Notes under the pieces: generated by a model
The model's database searches: none
The model's input: the letters and a program-made list of their open reading frames with translations, nothing else
What the model was told of the DNA's origin: nothing
Program-made: the position numbers and the translations under genes
Shown here: piece by piece, positions 16,775 to 25,385 of the stretch
How the letters are laid out: each line of letters opens with the position of its first letter
Position numbering within the stretch: position 1 is the first letter of the stretch
Source of the DNA: Jannaschia formosa
Lineage (GTDB): Bacteria; Pseudomonadota; Alphaproteobacteria; Rhodobacterales; Rhodobacteraceae
Direction of reading: 5' to 3'
NCBI RefSeq assembly: GCF_003340555.1
Contig: NZ_QPLJ01000006.1
Span: 1 to 64,000, forward strand
DNA length: 64,000 nucleotides

Positions 16775-17800
16775 ATGGGCGTCGTGCGCACAGTGCTGGG
16801 GGATGTCCACCCGGCCGGGCTGGGCCCGGTCGCGTTCCACGAACATGTCCTGTTCGACATCGTGCCCCCGGGCGCGGAGGGCGACCGCGACGCGCCGATC
16901 CGGCCCGAGGATCGCTGGCAGGTCGACTACCGCTCCAACGAGGCGCCGGCCAATGCGCACCAGACGGAGGTGGACGCCGCCGCGCGGGAGCTTTCGTGGT
17001 TCGCGCAGGACGGCGGCGCAGTGATCGTCGACCAGTCGGTCGCCGGACTCGCCCGCGATCCCGCCGGGCTCGCCGCCGCGTCGCGGGCGTCGGGCGTGCA
17101 TGTCGTGGCCGCCGCCGGACGCTACACCGACGCCTATCTCACGCCGGAGATGCGCGCGATGGACGAGGACGCGCTGGCCGGTCTGTTCACCTCCGAGGTG
17201 ACGGACGGGCTCGACGGCAGCGCCATCCGCGCGGGACTCGTCGGCGAGATGGGCTGCTCCTGGCCGATGACGGAGCCGGAGCGCCGCGCGCTCCGCGCCG
17301 CCGCCCGCGCCGCGCGGGCCACGGGCGCCGCGCTCTCGGTCCATCCCGGCCGCGCGCCGGGCGCCTGCGCCGAGATCCTCGACATCGTGGAGGCCGAGGG
17401 CCATGCGCTCTCCCGCACCATCCTCTGCCACATGGACCGGACCCATCCCGACGGAGAAGGCATCGCGCCGCTGCTCGCCCGCGGGGCCAATGTCGAATGG
17501 GACTTCTTCGGCATCGAGCAGTCGCACTACTGGATGGGCGACACCGAACTTCCCATGGACCGCGACCGCGTCCGCCTGATCGCGCGCTTCGCCGACGCCG
17601 GACATGGCGACCGGATCCTCGTCTCGCAGGACATCTGCACGAAGACGCGGCTGCGCGGCTGGGGCGGGCATGGCTATGGCCATCTGCTGCGCAACGTCGT
17701 GCCGCTGATGGCCCGAATGGGACTGGAGGCCGGGCTCATCGACCGGCTGATCCGCGCGAACCCCCTGAGATTGCTGACCCTTGAGGAGACACCCGCATGA
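16775..17800 (+). CDS. Phosphotriesterase-family metal-dependent hydrolase
   Basis: This 341-residue TIM-barrel amidohydrolase of the phosphotriesterase/PHP family has an N-terminal HxH metal motif (FHEHVLFD, about 22-29) and a bridging acidic residue in 'VGEMGC', where classic phosphotriesterases have carboxylated Lys. Later ligands are His in 'SVHPGR' and 'CHMDRTHPD', and Asp in 'SQDICTK'. Glu in the bridging position is known from E. coli Php-type members. Related enzymes hydrolyse lactones, acylated sugars or N-acyl compounds rather than organophosphates. The gene starts 3 bp after the ATPase gene and its stop overlaps the DapA-family start (ATGA). Confidence 0.88.
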   Translation: MGVVRTVLGDVHPAGLGPVAFHEHVLFDIVPPGAEGDRDAPIRPEDRWQVDYRSNEAPANAHQTEVDAAARELSWFAQDGGAVIVDQSVAGLARDPAGLAAASRASGVHVVAAAGRYTDAYLTPEMRAMDEDALAGLFTSEVTDGLDGSAIRAGLVGEMGCSWPMTEPERRALRAAARAARATGAALSVHPGRAPGACAEILDIVEAEGHALSRTILCHMDRTHPDGEGIAPLLARGANVEWDFFGIEQSHYWMGDTELPMDRDRVRLIARFADAGHGDRILVSQDICTKTRLRGWGGHGYGHLLRNVVPLMARMGLEAGLIDRLIRANPLRLLTLEETPA

Positions 17801-18693
17801 CAACCCGGTTCCGTGGCACCTATACCGTCATGGTCACGGCCTTCGACGCCGAGGGCCGGCTCGACCTCGACGCGCAGGCGCGCTTCACCGACTGGCAGGT
17901 GCGCGAGGGCATCCACGGGCTGATCCCGCTGGGCTCCACCGGCGAGTTCCTCTCGCTGACCGCCGACGAACGCCGCGCCGTCGCCAAATGCGTGATCGAC
18001 ACCGTCGCGGGCCGCGTGCCCGTCCTGATCGGCGCCGGCGCCGAAAGCACCGACGAGGTGATCGACAACGTCGCCATGGCCGAGGAACTGGGCGCCGACG
18101 GCACCATGATCATCCCGCCCTTCTACTCGACCCCGACCCGGGACGAGCTGATCCACCATTTCGGCCGCATCGGCGAGGCGGCGAAGACGCCGGTCATGAT
18201 CTACAACAACCCCGCCACCGCGAATGTGGACCTGACGCCGGACCTCGTGGCCGAACTCTCGAAGCTGCCGCGGATCGACTACATCAAGGAATCCACCATG
18301 GACGTGACCCGCATCCGCGACATCCTCGAGATGTCCGAGGGGCGGATGACCGTGTTCGGCGGGATCATGGGGTTCGAAAGCTTCGTCGAGGGCGCCGAGG
18401 GCTGGGTCGCCGTCGGCTCGAACATCCTGCCGAAGGCGCTGGCACGGCTCTTCACCCTGACCGCCGACGAGGAGGACTACCACGCCGCCCGCGCGCTCTA
18501 CCGCGAGGTGCTGCCGATCATCCGGCTGGTCGCGGGCCATCGCTACGTCTCGGGCAGCAAGGCCGCGCTCGACATGCTGGGGATGCCGATGGGCGGCCCG
18601 CGCCCGCCGCGCCTGCCCCTGCCCGAGTCCGAGATGGGCGAGGTCCGCGCCGCGCTGAAGGCCGTGGGCGCGATGCCGGAGGCCGTGGCCTGA
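17797..18693 (+). CDS. DapA-family aldolase/lyase (dihydrodipicolinate synthase-like)
   Basis: This 298-residue class I aldolase-type barrel has the Schiff-base Lys in 'DYIKEST' (about residue 165), Tyr in 'IYNNP' and the 'LGSTGEFLSL' loop. The Arg that binds the second carboxylate in true DapA (YNVPxRT) is replaced by 'NPATAN', so it should not make dihydrodipicolinate. Family members in similar gene sets include hydroxyproline-pathway deaminases (LhpC), keto-deoxysugar aldolases and N-acetylneuraminate lyases. It lies directly before the fused oxidase, and the stop TGA abuts the next gene's GTG. Confidence 0.9.
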   Translation: MTTRFRGTYTVMVTAFDAEGRLDLDAQARFTDWQVREGIHGLIPLGSTGEFLSLTADERRAVAKCVIDTVAGRVPVLIGAGAESTDEVIDNVAMAEELGADGTMIIPPFYSTPTRDELIHHFGRIGEAAKTPVMIYNNPATANVDLTPDLVAELSKLPRIDYIKESTMDVTRIRDILEMSEGRMTVFGGIMGFESFVEGAEGWVAVGSNILPKALARLFTLTADEEDYHAARALYREVLPIIRLVAGHRYVSGSKAALDMLGMPMGGPRPPRLPLPESEMGEVRAALKAVGAMPEAVA

Positions 18694-21543
18694 GTGACGC
18701 TCCGCTTCACCTTCGAAGGCGAGACGATCCCGGCGCGGCCGGGTGACAGCCTCGCCGCCGCGCTCTCGGCCGCCGGTCACGTCACGACCGGCGCACGCCG
18801 CAGCGGTGCGCCCCGCGCGGCGTTCTGCGGCATGGGCGTGTGCCACGACTGCCTCGTGACCGTCGACGGCGCGCGCGGCCGCCGGTCCTGCATGGTCGAG
18901 GTGCGCGACGGGATGGAAGTCCGCCGCGAGGCGGAGCGGGAGCTTGCGGCAGGGACGCGGCCCCCTGCCCCTCCGGCCTTCGACACGGCCGAGACCGAGA
19001 TCGCCGTGATCGGGGCCGGCCCAGCAGGGCTGTCGGCCGCGATCCACGCGGCGAAGGCCGGGGCAAGCGTGCTCGTCCTCGACGAGCGCGGAGAGCCGGG
19101 CGGCCAGTATTTCAAGCCGCGCAGCGAGGGCTATCGCGGAGGCCATGCGCCCGACCGCCAGCATCGGCGCGGCGCCGCGCTGCGCGCCGAGGCCGAGGCG
19201 GCGGGCATTCGCATCCTTTCCGGACAGAGCCTCTGGTTCGCCCGCGCCGAAGGCGATGGCTTCGCGCTGCGGTCGCTCGGCGATGCGGGCGGCTGGCGAA
19301 TGACGGCCCGCGCGGTGATCCTCGCCACCGGCGCCTACGAGCGGCCCGCGATGGCGCCCGGCTGGACCTTGCCCGGCGCGATGACCATCGGCGCCGCGCA
19401 GACGCTGGCCCGGCGCTACGGCGTGGCGCCGGGCGCGCGGGTGCTGATCGCGGGGCACGGGCCGCTGGGGCTGCAACTCGCCGCGGAGCTGGACGCGATC
19501 GGGGCAAGGGTCGTGGCCCTGGCCGAGCGAGGCCGCCCGGCGCCCGGCCCGACGCTGGCGCGGGCGGCGCTCTCGGCGCCGCGCCTCGCAGCCGACGGCG
19601 CCCGCTACCGCCTCGCGGTCCTGCGCGCCCGCACCGCCGTCCTGACCGGCTGGGACCTGGCCAAAATCGAAGGCATCGACCGCGCCGAGACCGCCGTCAT
19701 TCGCCGTATCGCCACCGGCGAAACCCGTCGCTTCGCCGCCGACATCATCGCCGCCGGGGACGGCTTCGCCCCGCAGCTGGAGCTCGCGCGCCTTCTCGGT
19801 GTCCCCGTCGCCACCCATCCCGCGACCGGCGAGATCCGCCCCGAGCGCGACGACGAAGGCCGAACGCCCGTCCCCGGTGTCTGGATCGCGGGCGATGCGG
19901 GCGGGCTGGGCGGTGCCGAGATGGCGCTGGCGCAGGGCGTGCTAAGCGCCGCGGGCGCGCTGGCGCATCTGGGACGTGCGGGGGGCGAGACCGGCGCCGC
20001 GCGCAAGGGGCTGGCCCGCGCCCGCAGCTTCCAGTCGGCGCTCTGGTCGCTCTATGCCGCGCCCGCGCGGCCCGCGCCGGTGGGCCAGACGATCCTCTGC
20101 CGCTGCGAGGAGATAACCGCCGCCACCGCCCGTGCCGCCATCGCCGGGGGCGCGGATGATCCGGCCAAGCTGAAGCGCGCCACTCGGCTCGGCATGGGCC
20201 GCTGCCAGGGCCGCTACTGCCTGCCGCAGGCGCTGCGCCTTCTGGCCGAGGCGGGACATCCGGCCCCGCCCGAGGCGCTGTTCGCGCCGCAGATCCCCGC
20301 CCGGCCGGTGCCGCTCGGTGCGCTGGCGCTGGAGAAGCCGGAATGGGGCGGCCACCGGCAGAGCGCACCGTCGGTGCGGCCCGGGCGGCCGGACGAGCGG
20401 CCGCTCTCCGTCACCTCCGCCGACCTCGTCGTGATCGGAGGCGGGGTGACCGGCATCTCGGCCGCACTTCACGCAGCAAGGGCGGGGGCCTCGGTCCTGT
20501 GCCTCGACCGCGGGCGCGTCAACGGCGAGGCCTCGGGCGGCAACGCGGGCAGCCTGCACCTGCAGCTTCTCAGCTGGGATTTCGGCGGCAAGGCGGTGGG
20601 CTCGGGCGATCTGCAGCTGCGCACCCTGCCCCTTCAGGCGGAATCCATCGACCTCTGGCAGAAGCTCGAGCGCGAGCTTGCGGCCGATTTCGAGATGGCC
20701 GTGACGGGCGGGCTGATGGTCGCCGAGAACCCCGCGCAGATCGCCTTCCTCGAAGCCAAGGCCGCCGCCGAGGCGCGTGTCGGCATCCGGACCGAAGTGA
20801 TCGACGGCGACCGCGTCCGCCGGATCGCGCCCGCGATCTCGCAGGACATCGTCGCCGCCGCCTGGTGCCCCGGCGAAGGCAAGATCAACCCGCTGGCCGC
20901 CACGCCGCCGCTGGCCGCCGCCGCCCGCGCCGCCGGCGCCGTCATCGAGGAGAACGCCCCGGTTCGCGCCATCGCCCGCGACGGCGCGGGCTACACCATC
21001 GACACGGCGCGCGGGCGCATCACGGCGCGCCGCATCCTGATCGCTGCGGGCGGCTGGTCGGCGCAGGTGGCGCGGATGCTCGGCGCCGACCTGCCCATCA
21101 AGGGCGCGCCCCTGCAGATGGTCGTCACCGCCCCCGGCCCCACGCTCGTGCCTTGCCTGCTGGCGCATGCGGACCGCCACCTGTCGATGAAGCAGACGGC
21201 GGCGGGCTCGGTCATCATCGGCGGCGCCTGGCCCGCCGTCACCGGCGCCGCGGGCCAGGCCGAGATCCTGCCCGAGAGCCTGGAGGGCAATCTCTGGGTC
21301 GCGGCGCGCACCGTGCCGCAGGTCGGTAGCCTCCAGGTCATCCGCAGCTGGGCCGCCATGAACATCGACATCGACGGCGCGCCCCTGATCGGCCCCGTGC
21401 CGGGCCTCGATGGCGTCACCGTCGCGGCCACCGCCAACGGCTATACGCTCGGCCCCCTGATGGGCCGCGAGGCCGCCGCCGCCGCCCTGACTGGCCGGCT
21501 GCGGCAGGACCTCGAAGCGTTCTCGATGTCCCGCTTTTCCTGA
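18694..21543 (+). CDS. Three-subunit fusion: [2Fe-2S] + NAD/FAD oxidoreductase + Bfd-type [2Fe-2S] + DAO dehydrogenase
   Basis: This 949-residue protein carries in one chain what HcnABC, OoxAB/NoxAB and D-hydroxyproline dehydrogenases carry in three. Residues 1-90 form a ferredoxin-like domain (C45, C50, C53, C66). Residues 100-455 form a pyridine nucleotide-disulfide type FAD domain (GAGPAG at 107-112). Residues 465-515 hold a Bfd-like cluster (C469, C471, C504, C509). After a Pro/Arg-rich linker (550-574), residues 577-949 form a D-amino acid oxidase-type FAD domain (GGGVTG at 582-587). It probably oxidises a secondary amine or imino acid at the DAO site. Translation starts at GTG right after the DapA-family stop. 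Confidence 0.92.
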   Translation: MTLRFTFEGETIPARPGDSLAAALSAAGHVTTGARRSGAPRAAFCGMGVCHDCLVTVDGARGRRSCMVEVRDGMEVRREAERELAAGTRPPAPPAFDTAETEIAVIGAGPAGLSAAIHAAKAGASVLVLDERGEPGGQYFKPRSEGYRGGHAPDRQHRRGAALRAEAEAAGIRILSGQSLWFARAEGDGFALRSLGDAGGWRMTARAVILATGAYERPAMAPGWTLPGAMTIGAAQTLARRYGVAPGARVLIAGHGPLGLQLAAELDAIGARVVALAERGRPAPGPTLARAALSAPRLAADGARYRLAVLRARTAVLTGWDLAKIEGIDRAETAVIRRIATGETRRFAADIIAAGDGFAPQLELARLLGVPVATHPATGEIRPERDDEGRTPVPGVWIAGDAGGLGGAEMALAQGVLSAAGALAHLGRAGGETGAARKGLARARSFQSALWSLYAAPARPAPVGQTILCRCEEITAATARAAIAGGADDPAKLKRATRLGMGRCQGRYCLPQALRLLAEAGHPAPPEALFAPQIPARPVPLGALALEKPEWGGHRQSAPSVRPGRPDERPLSVTSADLVVIGGGVTGISAALHAARAGASVLCLDRGRVNGEASGGNAGSLHLQLLSWDFGGKAVGSGDLQLRTLPLQAESIDLWQKLERELAADFEMAVTGGLMVAENPAQIAFLEAKAAAEARVGIRTEVIDGDRVRRIAPAISQDIVAAAWCPGEGKINPLAATPPLAAAARAAGAVIEENAPVRAIARDGAGYTIDTARGRITARRILIAAGGWSAQVARMLGADLPIKGAPLQMVVTAPGPTLVPCLLAHADRHLSMKQTAAGSVIIGGAWPAVTGAAGQAEILPESLEGNLWVAARTVPQVGSLQVIRSWAAMNIDIDGAPLIGPVPGLDGVTVAATANGYTLGPLMGREAAAAALTGRLRQDLEAFSMSRFS

Positions 21544-21564
21544 ACCCCCAGAGGAGGATTCCGA

Positions 21565-21978
21565 ATGACAGCCCTGAAGATCAAGGCCGGCCCCTACAGG
21601 TTCGACGCGCGGCTGGAACGCGAGGCCGCGCCGAAGACCTGTGCCGCCTTCGAGGCCGCGATGCCCTTCACGGGCCAGATCGTCCATGTCCGCTGGTCGG
21701 GCGAAGGCGTCTGGATCCCGTTGGGCGACCGCGATTTCGGCGTGGGCTACGAAAACCACACGAGCCATCCGGCGCCGGGCCACGTCATCCTCTACCCGGG
21801 CGGGATCAGCGAGACCGAGATCCTGCTGGCCTATGGCGGCGTCGACTTCTCGTCGAAGATGGGCCAGCTCGCCGGCAACCACTTCATCACCCTCACCTCG
21901 GGCCACGAGAACCTGATGGCGCTGGGCAACCGCGTCCTCTGGGAAGGGGCGCAGGACATTCGGTTCGACTATGCCTGA
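21565..21978 (+). CDS. DUF3830 family protein
   Basis: This 137-residue protein matches the DUF3830 pattern: a cyclophilin-like beta fold with 'APKTCAAFEAAMPF', 'HVRWSGEGVWIP' and 'HPAPGHVILYPGG'. No signal peptide or membrane segment is present. The family has no established function but often sits in amino acid-derivative catabolic clusters with ABC importers. The ribosome site AGAGGAGG (21550-21557) is seven bases before ATG. It lies 21 bp after the fused oxidase and 9 bp before the Gfo/Idh gene. Confidence 0.85.
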   Translation: MTALKIKAGPYRFDARLEREAAPKTCAAFEAAMPFTGQIVHVRWSGEGVWIPLGDRDFGVGYENHTSHPAPGHVILYPGGISETEILLAYGGVDFSSKMGQLAGNHFITLTSGHENLMALGNRVLWEGAQDIRFDYA

Positions 21979-21987
21979 GCGCCGCGC

Positions 21988-22974
21988 ATGATCCGGCTGG
22001 CGCTTGTCGGGCCGGGCCGCTGGGGCCGCATCCTGGTGGAGTCGGTTCAGGGCGTCTCGGGCGCGGTGGTCTTCACCCATGCCGTCGCCCGCTCGCCCGG
22101 CAAGGTCGCCGGCTGGTGCGGTGCACAGGGGATCGCGCTGACCGACGATCTGGACTCGGTGCTCACCGACCCCGCGGTCGACGGCATCGTTCTCGCCACG
22201 CCCCATTCCCAGCATGCCGCGCAGATCGAGCACGTGGCGCGGGCCGGAAAGGACCTGTTCTGCGAGAAGCCCGTCGCGCTGACGCTGGCCGAGGCGCACG
22301 CCGCACTCGCCGCGGTCGAGTCGGCGGACATCGTCTTCCTGCCCGGCCATATCCGCCGCCACCTGCCCGCCGTGGCCGAGATGAAGGCCCGGATCGCGGC
22401 GGGCGACCTGGGGCGCATCCTCCATGCCGAGGGCAACATGAGCAGCCATGTCGGCTTCGGCGAGGTCTACAGCCCCGGGATGTGGCGGCTCGCCCCGGGC
22501 GAGAGCCCGGCGGGCGGGATGGCCGCAGCGGGCATCCACGTCGTCGACCTGATGATCCACCTGTTGGGCCCCGTCGAGTCGGTCTTCGCCCAGAGCGACC
22601 GGCTGGTCCACGAGATCGACCACGACGACACGACAAGCCTGCTGATGCGCTTTGCGAGCCGGGCGACGGCGACACTCTCGACGATGACCGCCACGGCGCG
22701 GGAGTTCCGGCTGCAGGTCTTCGGCGAGCGCGGCTGGATGGAGTTACGCGGACAGGACCAGCTGACGTGGGCGCCGGTGGAAGGCCCCCGCGACCGAAGG
22801 TCCTGGGACCGGGTCTCGATGGAGCGGCTGGAGATGGAGGCCTTCGCCCGAGCGATCCGGACCCGCACGCGCCAGCCGATCCCGCCTGCGGAGGTGCTCA
22901 ACGGCATCGCCCTGTTCGAGGCCGTCTCCGCCTCGCTGGCCGGCGACAGGCGTGTGCGGATCGCGGGTGCCTGA
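21988..22974 (+). CDS. Gfo/Idh/MocA-family NAD(P) oxidoreductase
   Basis: This 328-residue protein has an N-terminal Rossmann fold ('LALVGPGRWGRILVES'), the 'CEKPVALTLAEAHA' motif whose Lys is the usual catalytic/cofactor residue, and a C-terminal alpha/beta substrate domain ('AAAGIHVVDLMIHLLGPVES'). The family mostly acts on sugars, cyclitols and related carbonyls; some members process opine-like or imino compounds. It is the last gene of the catabolic run and converges on the AraC-type regulator with a 9-bp gap. Confidence 0.9.
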   Translation: MIRLALVGPGRWGRILVESVQGVSGAVVFTHAVARSPGKVAGWCGAQGIALTDDLDSVLTDPAVDGIVLATPHSQHAAQIEHVARAGKDLFCEKPVALTLAEAHAALAAVESADIVFLPGHIRRHLPAVAEMKARIAAGDLGRILHAEGNMSSHVGFGEVYSPGMWRLAPGESPAGGMAAAGIHVVDLMIHLLGPVESVFAQSDRLVHEIDHDDTTSLLMRFASRATATLSTMTATAREFRLQVFGERGWMELRGQDQLTWAPVEGPRDRRSWDRVSMERLEMEAFARAIRTRTRQPIPPAEVLNGIALFEAVSASLAGDRRVRIAGA

Positions 22975-22983
22975 CCCTCGGCC

Positions 22984-24024
22984 TCAGCTTCTGGCGTTCA
23001 GCAGCACCCCGACGGCCGGCGCCGCGTCCTCGGCACGGCGCTGGGCCTGCCGATACTGGGCCGGAGAGAGGCCGCGATGCGCCTTCAGGGTTCGTGCCAG
23101 ATGGGTGCCGTCGCAGAAACCGGTGGCGAGACCGATCTCCGCGACCGGCTCCTCTGTCGTGCGCAGCCGCAGCAGCGCGCGATCGAGCCGCAGGTCGAGA
23201 TAGACCCGGGCCGGCGTCTGGCCGAGATCCGCGAGGAAGCGCCGCTCCAGCGTCCGCCGCGCGACCTGCAACTGCCCGGCCAGTGCCGCGACAGGGATTG
23301 GCAGCTCGATGTTCTGCTGCATCCTCAGGATTGCGCGCTTGACCAGCGCGTCCTTCGGCTTGCGGGCCAGCGGCTGGCCTGGCTGCGCCTCCTCTCCGCC
23401 GAGCGCGTCGTCGATCATCATGATGTTGAGGCTCTTGATCGCGGCGGACTGGCCGACATGGCGGGCAACAAGGAACGCCGCCAGATGCGCCGCGCCGTGC
23501 CCGCCCGAACAGGTCAGCCGGTCGCGGTCGACGACGAAGATCTGGTCGGACACGGGTTGCTGCGCCTCGAAGCGGTCGACGAAGTCCTGATGGTGGAACC
23601 AGCTGACGCAGCAGCGGTAGCCGTCCAGAAGCCCCGTCTCGTGCAGGATGAACACCCCGGTGCAGAGCCCGACGACGGGCACCCCGCGCGCCGCCGTCTC
23701 GGCGAGGAAGGCGCGCTCCGCCGGGCTCAGCACGGGGCGGTCGCTCATGACGCCACCGACGACCACGAGGTAATCGAACGGCGCGGCCCGGCGCAGCGGC
23801 GTGTCCGGCGTCACCCGCACGCCGCAGCTCGACCGGACCGGCGCCATCGACTCGGACAGCACCGTCCAGTCGCAGAGGATCGGGCGCGAGTGGTCGGCCT
23901 CGTCGGCGGCCAGTCGCAGCACGTCCACGAAATTCGCGAAGGCCGACAGGGTGAAGCTGTCGGCGAGCAGGAAGGCGACGCGGAGCCGCTTCTGCGGCAG
24001 GACGTTCCGGGCGGCGGTCGGCAT
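22984..24024 (-). CDS. GATase1-like AraC-family regulator (GlxA/GbdR type)
   Basis: This 346-residue protein has an N-terminal DJ-1/PfpI-like domain (about 15-200, with 'VVGLCTGVFILHETGLLDG') and a C-terminal AraC double helix-turn-helix ('VAALAGQLQVARRTLERRF' and 'VAEIGLATGFCDGTHLARTLKAHRGLSPAQYR'). Pseudomonas GbdR and SouR, which control glycine betaine and sarcosine catabolism, have this architecture. Its position facing soxBDAG suggests the same job here. The start at 24024 fits the family N-terminus; the longer frame to 24231 would overlap the divergent soxB gene. Confidence 0.9.
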   Translation of the reverse strand: MPTAARNVLPQKRLRVAFLLADSFTLSAFANFVDVLRLAADEADHSRPILCDWTVLSESMAPVRSSCGVRVTPDTPLRRAAPFDYLVVVGGVMSDRPVLSPAERAFLAETAARGVPVVGLCTGVFILHETGLLDGYRCCVSWFHHQDFVDRFEAQQPVSDQIFVVDRDRLTCSGGHGAAHLAAFLVARHVGQSAAIKSLNIMMIDDALGGEEAQPGQPLARKPKDALVKRAILRMQQNIELPIPVAALAGQLQVARRTLERRFLADLGQTPARVYLDLRLDRALLRLRTTEEPVAEIGLATGFCDGTHLARTLKAHRGLSPAQYRQAQRRAEDAAPAVGVLLNARS

Positions 24025-24121
24025 GACGCGATCCTGCGGTCGATCTGACGCTTTTCTACCCTCGCCCGGCCGGCGAGGAAAGTAGGGACTCGCGATCTGC
24101 CGCCCGCGAGGTGCATCCCCC
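24025..24121. promoter_or_regulatory. Divergent araC/soxB promoter region with an inverted repeat
   Basis: The 97-bp gap between divergent genes holds CCTCGCC (24060-24066) and its exact complement GGCGAGG (24072-24078) around a 5-base spacer. They are flanked by CTAC on the left (24056-24059) and GTAG on the right (24082-24085). It may be an operator of the adjacent regulator. No clear -35/-10 pair could be assigned. Confidence 0.5.
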
Positions 24122-25375
24122 ATGACCCATTTCAGCGCCTTCAGCCTGTTGAAGAACGCCCTGACCGGCAACCGCAACTGGACCGAGCAATGGCCCGATC
24201 CGGAACCCAAGGCCGAATACGACGTCATCATCGTCGGCGCGGGCGGCCACGGGCTGGGCGCAGCCTACTACCTCGCCAGGGAGCACGGGATCACCAATGT
24301 CGCCGTGCTCGACAAGGGCTGGCTGGGCGGCGGCAATACCGGGCGCAACACCACGATCATCCGCTCCAACTACCTCTACGACGAGAGCGCGCGGCTCTAC
24401 GACCATGCCGTCGACCTGTGGGAGGGGCTGAGCCAGGAGCTGAACTACAACGTCATGTTCTCGCGCCGGGGCGTCCTGATGCTGGCGCACACCGTCCATG
24501 ACGTGCAGAGCTTCAAGCGCCACATCCACGCCAACCGCCTGAACGGCGTCGACAACCGGTGGCTGACCCCGAAGGAGTGCAAGGCGTATTGCCCGCCGCT
24601 CTCGATCTCGCCGGACGCGCGCTATCCGGTGCTGGGCGGCGCCCTGCAGGAACGGGCGGGGACGGCCCGGCATGACGCGGTGGCCTGGGGTTACGCCCGC
24701 GGCGCCGCGAAGCGCGGCGTGGACATCATCCAGAACTGCGCCGTGACCGCGATCCGCCGGCATCCCGACGGCTCCCTCGCGGGGGTGGAGACGACGCGGG
24801 GCTTCATCAAGGCGAAGAAGGTGGGCGTCTCGGCCGCCGGGCATACCTCGGTCGTGATGCAGACCGCCGATGTGCGCCTGCCGCTGGAAAGCTTCCCGCT
24901 CCAGGCGCTGGTCAGCGAGCCGGTGAAGCCGGTCTTCCCCTGCGTCGTCATGTCGAACGCGGTCCACGCCTATATCAGCCAGTCCGACAAGGGCGAACTG
25001 GTCATCGGCTCGGGCACCGACCAATACACGAGCTACAGCCAGCGCGGCGGCCTGCCGCTGATCGAGCATACCGTGGCCGCGATCACCGAGATCTTCCCGA
25101 TCTTCAACCGGATGCGGATGCTGCGCAAATGGGGCGGGATCGTCGACGTGACCCCGGACCGCTCGGCGATCATCTCGAAGACGCCGGTCGGCGGGCTCTA
25201 TGTCAATTGCGGCTGGGGCACCGGCGGGTTCAAGGCGACGCCCGGCGCCGCCCATACCTTCGCCTGGACGATCGCGAAGGACGAACCCCACCCGATCAAC
25301 GCCCCCTTCACCATGGAGCGGTTCCGCACCGGCCGCCTGATCGACGAAGCGGCCGCCGCCGCCGTCGCGCATTAG
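24122..25375 (+). CDS. soxB: Sarcosine oxidase subunit beta
   Basis: This 417-residue catalytic flavoprotein subunit of heterotetrameric sarcosine oxidase oxidises N-methylglycine to glycine and passes the methylene group to tetrahydrofolate. The FAD-binding motif is GAGGHG at 39-44. His184 in 'ARHDAVAWG' matches the His that binds FMN covalently in characterised SoxB. '[19 protein letters not shown]' and '[13 protein letters not shown]' are conserved C-terminal segments. It is the first gene of soxBDAG, with 10 bp to soxD. Confidence 0.96.
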   Translation: MTHFSAFSLLKNALTGNRNWTEQWPDPEPKAEYDVIIVGAGGHGLGAAYYLAREHGITNVAVLDKGWLGGGNTGRNTTIIRSNYLYDESARLYDHAVDLWEGLSQELNYNVMFSRRGVLMLAHTVHDVQSFKRHIHANRLNGVDNRWLTPKECKAYCPPLSISPDARYPVLGGALQERAGTARHDAVAWGYARGAAKRGVDIIQNCAVTAIRRHPDGSLAGVETTRGFIKAKKVGVSAAGHTSVVMQTADVRLPLESFPLQALVSEPVKPVFPCVVMSNAVHAYISQSDKGELVIGSGTDQYTSYSQRGGLPLIEHTVAAITEIFPIFNRMRMLRKWGGIVDVTPDRSAIISKTPVGGLYVNCGWGTGGFKATPGAAHTFAWTIAKDEPHPINAPFTMERFRTGRLIDEAAAAAVAH

Positions 25376-25385
25376 GAGGAACCCG

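Noticed and set aside
19942-22623. Minus-strand frame of 893 codons opposite the fused oxidase and Gfo/Idh genes
   Set aside because: It spans two real plus-strand genes and reads as antisense; no motif or ribosome site supports it.
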